64,000 bases of DNA, from NCBI GenBank assembly GCA_026724425.1, contig JAIUCV010000019.1, positions 14,272,827 to 14,336,826 of the forward strand. The letters are read 5' to 3'. The notes under the pieces were generated by a model. It was not told the origin of the DNA. It was given only the letters and a program-made list of their open reading frames with translations, and searched no databases. This stretch comes from Erythrophleum ivorense. Its lineage: Eukaryota; Streptophyta; Magnoliopsida; Fabales; Fabaceae. This document shows positions 1 through 11,051 of the stretch, piece by piece (within the stretch, counting starts at the first letter, position 1; each line of letters starts with the position of its first letter). Made by a program: the position numbers and the translations under genes.

Positions 1-115
1 TACCAACAAGTTTTCCTCTTTGCCTTAATGTTTTTGTACAACTATTACAACAAAGTGCACTTACAATCTACCATGGGAACATATATAATACCATTAATTG
101 TCAAGATAGCCTATA
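1..115. other. Left-edge flank, no gene seen
   Basis: AT-rich sequence before solo LTR B1. No reading frame, TIR or LTR end is visible. It is probably the oldest DNA of the window, but without the sequence to its left it cannot be classified. Confidence 0.4.
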
Positions 116-912
116 TGTAACACCCTGAAATTAATTAAGAGTAATTATGATGAATTAGGGAATTAATATAAAAAATTACTAAAATTAATTAAGTGGAAAG
201 GAGACATGGATAATTAATTTGAGCTACATGATCAACCTAATTATGCCATGAACTAAGCAGAAGAGTCCAACACTAGTCTTTTTGTAGGCCTAACTTAATT
301 TTAAGAAGTCTAAAACTTAAATGGATTTGAATAAGACAAGATCCCATTTAGCCTTAGCCCAAAACTTAGAGAAATAGGTCCAAATGGATCTTGGGCCATT
401 GGATTAGCACATTCCATTCCTAACCTTAAAATGTTTTGCAGCCCAACCTATAAAACTTGGCCCAACAAGCTAAAAATCTAAACCCACTTGGATTTGGGCC
501 TTTGGGTTAGCCCACAATCTAACTAAACCCTAAAACCTAAAGTTCCTTTAGCCCTTTTCACTTCATTATGTAGAAACATAAAAGAGCAAAGAAAATTCAG
601 AGGTCTTGGGAGGTGGCTAGAGTTCTTGGCACATTTCTATTTCTCCCCACTCTTAGAGCAAGATTTAGCCAAGGTAACTTATATATAACATAATCCTCTC
701 TTCTTCCTCTTTAATTTAAACTGATTGATTTCTTATTTGGAGTATTTTCATCTTCCACCCAAAACTGAAACTTATTGTTTAGTGCTTTCATGGTGGATTT
801 TCAGATGTTGAAGCTAGGGGTATTGTTATGTAAGTGTTTCCTTTTCATTTTGATGCATTTTCTACTAGTTTGAGACTCCTATAGTTGATTTATAATACGA
901 ACATTAATTTTG

Positions 913-1080
913 GGGAGAATTGTAATAAAGGACCCAAAAGTAAAGAAATTTATTCTTAAGGACCTGTTACCACTTGTTTTAAGATGATTACCACTTAGTT
1001 TAGCAACAAATAGCTAAACCTAGTGGTAAGGGTCCTTAAATAAAATTTTTTACTTTTTGGTCCTTAAACATAATTTTTCC
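913..1080. mobile_element. Mutator-like MITE, 9-bp TSD
   Basis: A 168-bp element with long terminal inverted repeats. The left arm starts GGGAGAATTGTAATAAAGGA; the reverse complement of the right arm starts GGAAAAATTATGTTTAAGGA. Similarity extends inward for about 60 nt, so the element is almost entirely two arms. It is flanked by the perfect 9-bp direct repeat TTAATTTTG at 904-912 and 1081-1089. Family B copies B3 (near 21555) and B4 (near 30875-30900, inverted) lack the insert; B4 keeps a single TTAATTTTG, an empty site. A 9-bp TSD with long TIRs is typical of Mutator-derived MITEs. It has no coding capacity. Confidence 0.85.
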
Positions 1081-2399
1081 TTAATTTTGTGTGAATTTAT
1101 CCAAAAAATTAAGAGTTATCTTGAGGTTCTAGTGTAAAGAACACCAAATTTGAATTTTGAGCTTATAGTGTCAAGTAAGTGTCTCTAGGTAGTCCTTGGT
1201 AGTTTAATTCTATGGGTATCTAGTTTGCTACTATAAATGATGATTAAGAGTAGTGATAATCTGATTTTATAATCATAGGGTGATTTTGGCACTGTTGTTA
1301 GCCTTCAAGGATTGTCCACAAAGTGAGATAACTGGGGTTAATTTTTATCCCTTGCATATGTTCAATTTAATCTTATATCTGTTACACATGTATGGTTTTA
1401 AATGCTACATAAATTGTTGGCTATCTGATATGTTGTGATTGGACCTTATAAGTCCATAGTGGAGCTATGGTACGACTACCACCCGTGCATTATACTTCGA
1501 TCGAGCACTGAGTTATGATTAGACTCTTGTATGCATTGAGCCTAGGTTGTACTCATTGGGGAGTTAATGTCGTGGGTGAGCCTTTCCTAGTGTTATTGGC
1601 CTTTAACATGTTGTGTATGATTACTAATATGGGATAGTGATCATTGGTAGCTCAACTATTATATTTTGTTGATATTATGTTATTTTTATACTTATTCGAT
1701 TTAATGCATATATGTTGATTAATTTGAAACATATGAATGGAATTTATCTCTGGTTACTGAGATTTGTATCTCACCCCATTTCAAGGGTTAACTATTTCAA
1801 GTGAAGGCTCCTCAGGTAAGGATAAAGGGAAGCAAGTGGAGGAACATTCATGAGCTGAGACCCTGCATGGGCAATGCTACACTTTGGTTGATTTGACTTA
1901 GGATTGATGCTAATTTTTGTTAATCTTTTATGTAGCATCATCATGTAATCATATTACCAAGTGTAAGAGTTTTGTGTTTTGGTGATCTATAATGTGTCTA
2001 ATAAGGAGTTAGGTCTCATGCAAATTTAGAATCTGATATATGCACTCATTTACATCTGATATAGAACCTTGCTGACATTGAGATATGTTTATCATTTGAG
2101 AATGTAACCATGTATTGCCTTAAATGTTGACTTAGACTAGTATTGTATGGAACCTTTGTTGGGATTTACATTTGAATGATAATAGTAGTGACTTTTAGTA
2201 TTCCTTGTGTCAAAGTCTACAATTTGTTGATATATAGTAGATGGATGGGTAGAGATCAAAACCTAAGGTTTGAATTGATTAGAATTGGTATGCTAAGTAA
2301 TTTAGATAGTAGGATGCCGTTAAAACCTTACAAATTAAGGTAAAATGACCCTGGGATACTGCTAAAGGGAGGTTAGTATGTGTGGGATGAAATTTAGAG

Positions 2400-2880
2400 A
2401 GTTTAAGTGCAATAGAGGGTTGAGCCGTGGCCAAAACTACTAAGCCATAACTAAGGGAGATCTAGGAGCTAGGAGTGTCACGGCGTGAGATGTCTTGCCA
2501 TGGTGCAACGTAAGAAATTTGCTTAGGGAGAGTAACAAAGAGCAAACTCACCGCGACACAAGGGAAGCTCACAACGACGAGCATCGGTAGGCAAGCATGG
2601 AGAGTTTTAGGAGGCTTTCTTGTTGCAACGCCACATAGGCTCTCTCTCACAAAAGTGTGAATAATAGGTTCCTAATAGCACCTTTGCCATGGTGCAGAAG
2701 GCTTAAGTCATGGTGTAAGGTTTATATTTTTGATTTTGAGCTCCAATAGCCTCTTACACTGCGATGCGGGTGTACCAAGTTAGGACAAGAGTTTCTAAAC
2801 TTGATTTTTAGGTTCCAGTAACCAATTTAGTCATGGCAGAGAAGATCAAGTCATGACGAAGGTTTTCAAATTCTTATTTT
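2400..2880 (-). repeat. Decayed CG-box array in LTR B1
   Basis: Scattered boxes such as gccgtggcc, cacggcg, caccgcgac, gccatggtg and tcatggtg recur at irregular intervals. They occupy the same part of the LTR as the intact CCGCGG palindromes of B2 and B3. Most differ from those by CG to TG or CA changes, as expected from loss of methylated cytosines. It is a non-coding LTR segment. Confidence 0.5.
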
Positions 2881-3180
2881 TGACTTAGAAATCTTAAAAT
2901 TTATTATGATAGTGTTATGAAATGAATTGAGAACATTTATAAGAGATTTTGTGAGTTAAAATCAATAGTAAAATGAATCAGAGGTCTTAATTGATAATTA
3001 GATTCACTTATAGACTTGAATAGTTGTGATGGTTTGGTTAATAACTCTAATAATATCAAGGTTTAAATTTTTCCATTTTTTTCTTATTTTAATTAATTGT
3101 AATAACTTTAGACCTTGATTTATAATTATTAATCATGCAATTAATTCTAATCACGGTAATTAGGAATTACGGTTATTACA

Positions 3181-3575
3181 CCGCACATGTTCTGCACCCT
3201 CTCTTTTTCATCCAAATCACAACTTAATAAATTCATATTATGCAAATTCTATGGCTAAAAGAAATAGCATCAGAATTTTTAGTCCTCCTCCACACTACCT
3301 CTAAACTAAAATCACATTTCAATAGGAGAATTAAATCCCTTACCTCTAAGAAAGTTTGTTGTTCCTTCCTACACTTTAAAAAATTTAACTTCAATTTTCG
3401 ATGGCTGACCAAACAATAAAGTGCCATAATTTTGAATTCTAATTGGATATTGGGAAGGCAAACAAGGAGTAGAGCATTTTTTCTCCATTCACCTTTGATG
3501 AAACCCTTGAAATCATCCTTATGCATCCACGGTTCACGCTTCTCTCTCTTTAAACTCCATGGCTGAAGCATGAAG
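3181..3575. other. Pre-insertion DNA between B1 and A1, unrecognised
   Basis: Older target sequence lying between two insertions and ending with the TSD tgaag at 3571-3575. A minus-strand frame of 112 codons (3233-3571) is open, but I recognise no domain, and the frame ends exactly at the A1 insertion. It continues after A1 at 17054. It may be a degraded repeat or a gene remnant. Confidence 0.35.
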
Positions 3576-3597
3576 TGTCATACCATAGTATTCTAGT

Positions 3598-6450
3598 TGT
3601 GACAAACCTAACTTTTAAACATTATAATTAAGGTTAAATACGTGATTAATAACCATAATCCAAGGTTACATGTCATTAATACTAATTACAGTGTGGAAAT
3701 ATGGAGAAATTTGAACCTTAATTTTATTAGAGTTATCAACCACATAATTACCAACACTTATGGACATTAGGGGAAACGAACCTTCATTTATGAGCCTTGA
3801 TTCTATTACCCACCATTTCAAACTCACATTTATCTCCTATTAATGTTTACAAGTCATCCCTTGAGGTTACAATATGGGGAACCAAGATTTTCTAGTCAAT
3901 ATAGGGGTTTCAGGACATTAGTCGCGGCCAATTCCCCCTTAGCTGCGGCCAATTCCTCTCAGCTTCAGCCCTCGCATCGTTATCGCCACGGTGAGTTAGA
4001 CCTTCGCCGTGGCCAACCTACATGGCGTGGTGGCGAAGAAGCCTCCTGGAACTTCCCTCGCTCGCCTCTAGTTATTGGCTGCGGCCAATACCTCATTTCG
4101 CCGCGGCCAATTCCTCTCTGGAAGGCCTGTCTCATTTTCACAAAAATTAGTTATGGCCAATTACCCAATTCGTCGCAACGAATTACCCTCTGGATGACTC
4201 CCAATTTAGCCTCTCATATTTCGTCGCGGCCAATTCCACATTCACCGCGGCGAATTGCTCTCTGGTGCTCTCCTTGGGCAACTTCGCCACTATTGGCCAT
4301 GACTAACAACATTTTGACCGTGGCCAAATGCCTTCTGATCCTACTACTCCTAAAACCTTGCCTCATACTCTCCACTCTCCATCTAGGGACTCTCTAGGGC
4401 CACTCTCCCACCTGTTATAAGTTTCTATTAGCACTTATCTACTGAATTCCCTAGCCATTAGATTATTACCCATCCCATAATTAAAGATAGATTCTCCTAC
4501 TCATTCATTGGTCTTATATCAACAGATTTACAAATCTCTCACAATGGTCATTCAATCATACTTTCCTTGAGTATTTCATACATCCATAGTTCAAGTCTAC
4601 ATCAATATAACATAGAATACATTACTCAAATAGTCAATGTATCATAGGTTCACTAGCCAAAATGAGTATCAAGGTTCATACATCCATCACCAGCTAATGT
4701 AAAGCCTATTTCTCATTAGTTTACATTCCATGTTATCAAAATACAATCTCCTACACTTGGCAATATAGATACATGATGATGCTACATAAAGGTTAACAAA
4801 AATTAGCATCTACTCTATTCTACTCAGACCAAGTGCAGCTCTTCACACTCAGCCTTAGCTCATGGATGTTCATCCACTTGCTTACCTTTATCCTTACCCA
4901 AAGAACTTTCACCTGAAATGTTTAGTCCTATAACATGGGGTGAGATACGAATCTCAGTAACCAAGACAATTCCATCATATATTCCAGTTTAATTAGCATA
5001 CATGCATAACTTCACATAAGCAACAACAAAATACTAGTCATATCAGTAAATGAAATAATTAGATTATCATGATTACTATCCCATACTAGTAATCATATTT
5101 TTCACATGTTAAAGGCCATTAACACCGGGAGAGGCCCGTCCACGGCACCTACTCCCCATTGAGCACAACCAGGGCTCAGTGCATTTGGGGTTTGATCATA
5201 ACCCGGTGCCCGATTGAAGCACATGCACAAGTGGCAGCTGCACCATAGCTCTACCGTGGACTTACAAGGTCCAATTATAATACAATAGATAGCCAACCAA
5301 TTCATTCAACATTTCAAATCATTCATGTACAACAAATATGAAATTAACACAGACATATGCATGGAATTAATAAAAACCTAGTTACCTCACTTGTAGATAA
5401 TTTGTAACAGCCACCAATGGTATAAAATCTCCCTATAATCATAGCATCAGATAATTACTACTTTGATTCATCATTAATAGTTGCAACAAGTACCCAAAGA
5501 ATTTAAATGGTAATAACTACCTAAAGAACACTTACCCAGCCACCGCAATTCTCAAATTCGGATTGAGTATGTCCCCCACCAGAAACTTCAGTATATCACC
5601 CAAATTCCTAAGCAAATTCGTACATAATTAACACCCACACTATAATCAGGTCATTAGGGTCTCAAATCAGCAGATTTACCTTAAAAAGAAGAGTTCATAC
5701 CTATCTAATGACAGCCTTAGCCTCAACCTACGAATTTCATCAGGAAAATCCCCAAACACCCATATTTCAGATTTTGGTTATAGTGAAAATACTCCAAATG
5801 AAAAACTAATTAGACCAAAATGAAGAGAAAGATGAGAGGATTAAGTTATATAACTATTACCTTAGCTAAATCTTGCTTTAGAAGTGGGAAAATGTGAAAT
5901 TATGCCAAGAACCCTAGCCTCCCCTTTGGCCCTCCGATTTTCTCCTTTATGTTTCATAAAAATGAGATAGTGGCTGAAGCATTTAGGGTTTTAGTTGGGT
6001 TTAAGTTGGGTCAAACATGGGTCATGGGTTACTCTAAGGTCCAACTCCTAATGGGCTCAAATTTTTGCTTTGTTGGGCCAATTTTTAAGTTGTTGAGTTG
6101 CTAAAATTCAATTGGGCCAGACCAAGTTTTAAGAGCTTAAAGATTTTGGATCTGCAAAAGAGTTTTTGGGCCTTCCTAAGAGCCTATACAATGTGGATCT
6201 TGGGCCTCTATCACATTGGATCAAGTTGGGTTTGCATCTAGCTTATTGGGCCCCCATTAGCCCCTTATCATGATCTCTTACATTGATTTGGGCCTAGATA
6301 AAATTTCTCTCCTAATTAAATCTCAAACATATATTAATAATTTATCTTTCCAAAATTTTCATTTACTTAACTTGCTCAATTATCCTATATTAATTATTCC
6401 TAATTAATCTAATCCATGATTAACACCTTAATTAATTATGGGGTGTTACA
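3598..6450 (+). mobile_element. Solo LTR B2 (family B), inside A1
   Basis: Starts TGTGACAAACCTAAC and ends ATTAATTATGGGGTGTTACA, the inverse of the B3 ends, so it is family B with inferred sense strand plus. It interrupts A1 about 22 bp from the A1 left end; A1 resumes at 6451 with ttgccatatttc. The flanks ctagt and ttgcc are not a convincing TSD. It carries the CG-box array at about 3915-4330. The 184-codon open frame at 3843-4397 lies in that array and is judged non-coding. Confidence 0.75.
3915..4330 (+). repeat. CG-box array in LTR B2
   Basis: At least eight boxes of the type cgcggccaatt, tgcggccaat, ccgcggccaatt, gccgtggccaa and cgcggcgaatt, spaced irregularly and often in pairs, in otherwise AT-rich DNA. 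It lies about 320-730 nt from the inferred start of the LTR, so probably in U3. Half-boxes of the B3 palindrome dominate here. Confidence 0.7.
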
Positions 6451-7780
6451 TTGCCATATTTCTCAATTCAAGATGGCTTACACACATTCTCAAGGAAAAT
6501 CTAACAAAAGTATATGAAAATAATGAATTTATTTGCATTACGTCAAGGATTAAATTTTCATTTCATGTCATATGGACCCCGTGAGTTCCCCAACATCATT
6601 CTCTAATTATTTATAACTTGTACAAATCATGAACAGCTCAAAATATCACACAATCCACGATTTTAAGTTCAAAACCTCAAATTTCCCCTTATTCTTCTTA
6701 GATAGCATGTGGCAGATTCAAGGAAAATTTTGAAAAATCATAACTAAATTTAGAAAAATCAAAATCAAGCAAACCATAGCTTGCTAGAAAGCTCTAGATG
6801 TTAACTTCATACTAAGAATAATTTCCAACCATGAAAATCTCATTTGGACCATGCTTGACATTAGAAAAGACACAAAGGTCAGGTTGTCTAAAATTCTGAT
6901 ATAGATTACTAATATAAACATTGGAAATTCATAATTAATTTCACAAAAATCCAATCCATGCAATATGTATCAATTTGGGCCATGAGTGATGGAGATTCAT
7001 TTTAGACTAAATGAATAGTAACATCAGCAAGTTTTGGTTTTTTAGCCAATTTCAAAAATTTGCCAAAAATTTCACAGATCTCTAAATAATACCCACTTTA
7101 GCTTTTCAAAAATCTCTTAACAAACTCTAAATGCATGCCAAATCTTAAACCAAGAAGAGCTCATTTGGAAAAAAAATGATGTAACTCTACAAAATGGTAA
7201 TTTTTGCCTTTGGCAAGATGTCAATTTTGTCCAAATAGCTTCCTTAATGGTTTAGCACCTCTTGAGCAAGTTTAAAAGTACAATTACCACTTGTATGAAC
7301 TGCCTAAGTGGTCCCAAACACCATGCATCTCAAATTGGCCATTCCATACTCAAGGATGCACAATTATCACAAGCCATTCCATGGTCAAATTTCATATTTC
7401 CATTACTTTAGCACCATTTAAGGTTCATACATCATTTGCATATGATATTACAATTGTTCAATGATTCGTAATTCAAAAATAATATTTACATAACCATTTT
7501 GATCATTAGGTATAAAAGAAATGATATAAAAATCAAGTCATGGTCTCTTTAAGGTGCTTGGCTTGCATCCCTTAGTTCTTGAACACCACCTATTCATTTC
7601 AAGATGAAGGAAGGGAAGGGAGTGAGATTCCTAGAATCTTAATAGCTTACACACCCATTGACACACACATTCAAGGCATACATATATCAAGTGCACAAAT
7701 ACAAAAGTGATATGAACATAAAACATATTAGAAGACCATTTCCATGCCACCATTACACATCAATTCAAGTACTTGCTTTA

Positions 7781-7928
7781 GGGACTTTTGGTTTGCCTCA
7801 CCTTACTTTTAGGACTTTTGGATTTACCACACCTTTGGCATAAGGACTTTTGACTTAGCCTTACCCATTTAAGAGACTTTTGGCATCTCATCACCCACAT
7901 TAAGGGACTTTTGACATCACTTCACCCT
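7781..7928. repeat. Minisatellite-like array in A1
   Basis: Five imperfect units of about 30 bp built on GGGACTTTTGG followed by a TTxxCTCACC-like half. The same array occurs at 10790-10949 in A2. More diverged forms lie at the matching place in A3 (about 12660-12870), the gypsy LTRs (about 33690-33910 and 53900-54110), A6 (about 38040-38230), A7 (about 46570-46790) and, inverted, A5 (about 28080-28260) and A8 (about 44440-44640). It is an intrinsic part of this LTR family. Confidence 0.7.
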
Positions 7929-10789
7929 TATTAGCAATTTCCACAAGCAAAGCCATTCAAGAGTACACATTGGTACCAATGTAATCTCAAAGCATCAAGT
8001 GGCATGTTCTCTAATCATATAAATACATACATGCACACAAGGACATACATACAAACAAGAATGCAAGGAGAATGAGGTAGAGAGCTACCTTGAATCTTAT
8101 GCAAGCCCTACTTTGCTTGTTTCTTCCCCTTTTCGGTTACACAAGAGCACTTAAGTGGAGTAGGGTTCTCTTGAACTAAACATCACAAATAGCACACAAT
8201 TATGCATTTGAAGCAAGCCAAGATATCAAACTCATTCTTAAACACACACTTGGTTCTATAAGTGGCATAATGGTTTCATAAATGACCCATTGAAACAAAT
8301 TTCATCATTTAAGCTCTAGGCTCCATTTTCTTTTTATTTCTAGGCCTCTTGACCTCATTTTAGGTTCTTGGGGCTATTACACATTCATTTACACAAGTGT
8401 AAACCTAAGTTGCTTCATAAGGCACCATTATAAACACCATTATCCCATCTCTCAATCCATGGCTCCTAAATTTTTTTCAATGATTCTTCCATCTTCTAAC
8501 ATCATATGAAGTCCCAAACCAAGGTTAGAATAATTTGAAACATCCACTAGTCCCTTGAGCTAGCCTAGGTCGAGGCACCCTCCATAATGGGGTTCCATGA
8601 AGCTTTTGATTTTTCCTTAATGGGAGAGCCATTTGGGAGGTTTCTAGGAATTTTAGGAGCTTAATGGAACATTTAAATGACGAAGTAAACACATACACAA
8701 AATTAGATTTCATACTTCCCTAAAAAAACTCTACACTTGTCTAACTTAATTTTCATTGGTTTTTATTTTGATTTCTTTGCATAATCTTAATCTTCACACT
8801 CTTTTTCTTAAGATTTTCCCTTGGTTTTACCCAAAATCCAACCTATTCTACTCTTCCCTAGGTTGGCCGAAATTGTGCACAAGAAGGAACAAGAGGAAGA
8901 AGCAATTAAACCATGAACTTACCTTGGATTCTAACTTGATTTTAAGACTTTTTCTCTTTGGTTTGCTTCCTCTCAAGCAATTCAAACTCTTCCCTTCTGT
9001 TCTAGACCAAAAACAAAACCATTCATTTCAAATAAACCATGGAAAGAGAGGAAGAAGGGAGAGAAACAATATTGGAAGAAGGAAAAGCATGAATTTCCTT
9101 GAATTTCCTCACCTTTCTTGGCTTTTCTTCCTCCTTCTTCTCCTTCTCTTGGTGCGCCTAAGGAGTTTCTTATCTTCTCTGAATTTGGTTAAAAGAAAGT
9201 TGGCTAAAGATGTAATACCTTATATTTCTATTATCATACTCTTCCGTTTAGGGCAATTGGTGCACATTCACAAGATAAAAGCAAGGGAAAGTATGAAAAT
9301 AATACACTTTTATCGCATTGTCTCAGGGTAAAATTCTTCAATTCGCGTTATGTGGGCCTCGTGGATTATCCAACAACATTTTCTAGTCATTTATCCTTGG
9401 AAAAAATCACACATAACTCAAAACATCATGCAATTTCATGGTTTCAAGCTTAAAACTCTGAAATTCCATTATTTCTTCTCAGACAGCATGTGGCAAATTT
9501 CAGGGGGTAATTTTGAAAAAATCATTACTAAATGTAGAAAAATCAAAATCATACAAACCATAACTTTCTAGAAATATTTGGATGTCAAATTTACACTAAA
9601 AATAAGTTTTAGCCATGAAAATCCCATCTGGACCATGTTTGACAATAGAAAAGGCAAGAAGGTCTGGTTGCCCTTTGATACTAATATAGATTACTGATAT
9701 AAATTTTGGTAATTTATAACTAATTCTACAAAAATCTAATCCATGCAATCTATGCCAATTTGGAAAGATAAAGATGTTAAATAAAGGGGAAAAATAGTTT
9801 CAGACTATTCTAAGAGCATTCAGATCCCTAAAATTAATCAAATAGTATCATGGTGTGACTGTATGCTAATACTAGATGGCAACTTCAAAAATTAATATCC
9901 CCCTCTCTAGACATCCAAATAAGGTGCTTCTAATTGGCACAAGTCATTGGGAAGGTCTAGTTTTTTCTTGTAAAATTTTATGGCAATTGGACATCATTTA
10001 TCCTATGATTAACACATATTCATTTTTGGACCAATAGTACTAGTGGCCAAACCAGAAAATTTTTCCAACTTTAAAAATTCGCTAAATATTTTGTAGAACT
10101 CTAAATAATATCCACTTTAATTTCCCAAAAAGCTCTAGATGAATGCCAAATTTTAGACTAAGAAGAGCTCATTTGGATAGAAAGTGACGTAGCTCACTAA
10201 AATGGTCATTTTTGTCCCATATGAGATACCAAATCTATCCAAATGGCCTACTTTAATGTTTGACACCTCTTGGGCAAGTTTAAAAGCATGAATATGACTT
10301 GTAGCAACTTCCCAAGTGGTCCCAAACCCTATGAATCTTAATTTGGCTATCCCACACTTAAGAATGCATAATCATCACAAGCCATCAAGGTGTCAAATTC
10401 TACATTCCCATTGATCTAATGTCACATAAGAGCTATACAATGTTCATACATCATATTACATTTGTTCATGATCTTACACCACAAAAATAATATGTACAAA
10501 ATAACTTTGACATCCATCTACAAATAAGGTTACATAATAGACAAAATGCAATCTCTCAAAGTCTTTGGCTTGCACTCCTTGCTTCTTGAACATCACCTAG
10601 CCATTTTAAGATAATAGAGGGAAAGGGGACTGAGATTCCTTGAATCTCAATAGCTTACACACCCATTCACACCCACATTCATAGCATATACACATCAAAG
10701 CATATGTATGGAAGGTTTGACAACCATAAAGTGTGCAAAGTCACAATTTCCATACCATTTATTCACATTCACGCTAAGAACATACTCTA

Positions 10790-10949
10790 GGGACTTTTGG
10801 TTGTGCCTCACTCCATTTCTAGGACTTTTGGATTTGCTTTACTCTTGGCCTCACCCTTCCAAGAGACTTTTTGCCTTGTTTCACCCATACTATGAGACTT
10901 TTGGCATCTCCTCACTTTCATTAAGGGATTTTTAGCATCACCTCACCCT
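10790..10949. repeat. Minisatellite-like array in A2
   Basis: Five to six imperfect copies of a unit of about 30 bp containing GACTTTTGG and a CTCACCC-like half, matching the array in A1 at 7781-7928 in position and order. Confidence 0.65.
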
Positions 10950-11051
10950 TATGAGCCATTTCCACAACCAAGGCCATTCAAGGAAATACATTAGCACCAA
11001 TGTAATGTCAAGGCATTAAGTGGGATGTTCTTAAGTCACAAGAGCATACAC

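Larger units (their letters stand above)
116..3180 (-). mobile_element. Solo LTR B1 (family B)
   Basis: Begins TGTAACACCC followed by AATTAATTAAGAG and ends GGTTATTACA. This aligns end to end with B3 (20698-23446) and, inverted, with B2 and B4. No gag or pol is attached. By analogy with the gypsy LTR here, whose sense strand ends in GGTGTTACA, the sense strand of B1 is minus. A 168-bp MITE lies at 913-1080. The flanks ctata (left) and ccgca (right) do not form a TSD, unlike most other copies in this window. The region 2400-2880 keeps decayed versions of the CG-rich boxes seen in B2 and B3. The family is inferred to be gypsy-like; there is no internal region to prove it. Confidence 0.75.

Noticed and set aside
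3233..3571. 112-codon minus-strand frame as a gene fragment
   Set aside because: No recognisable domain, no paralogue in the window, start adjacent to the A1 insertion. Kept only as unrecognised DNA.
3843..4397. 184-codon plus-strand open frame
   Set aside because: It lies inside solo LTR B2 over the CG-box array; GC-rich boxes lack stops. No domain, and not kept as a frame in B1, B3 or B4.
8756..9331. 191-codon frame rich in Leu, Phe
   Set aside because: It spans the A1/A2 boundary at 9211, so it is a chance join of two LTR insertions.
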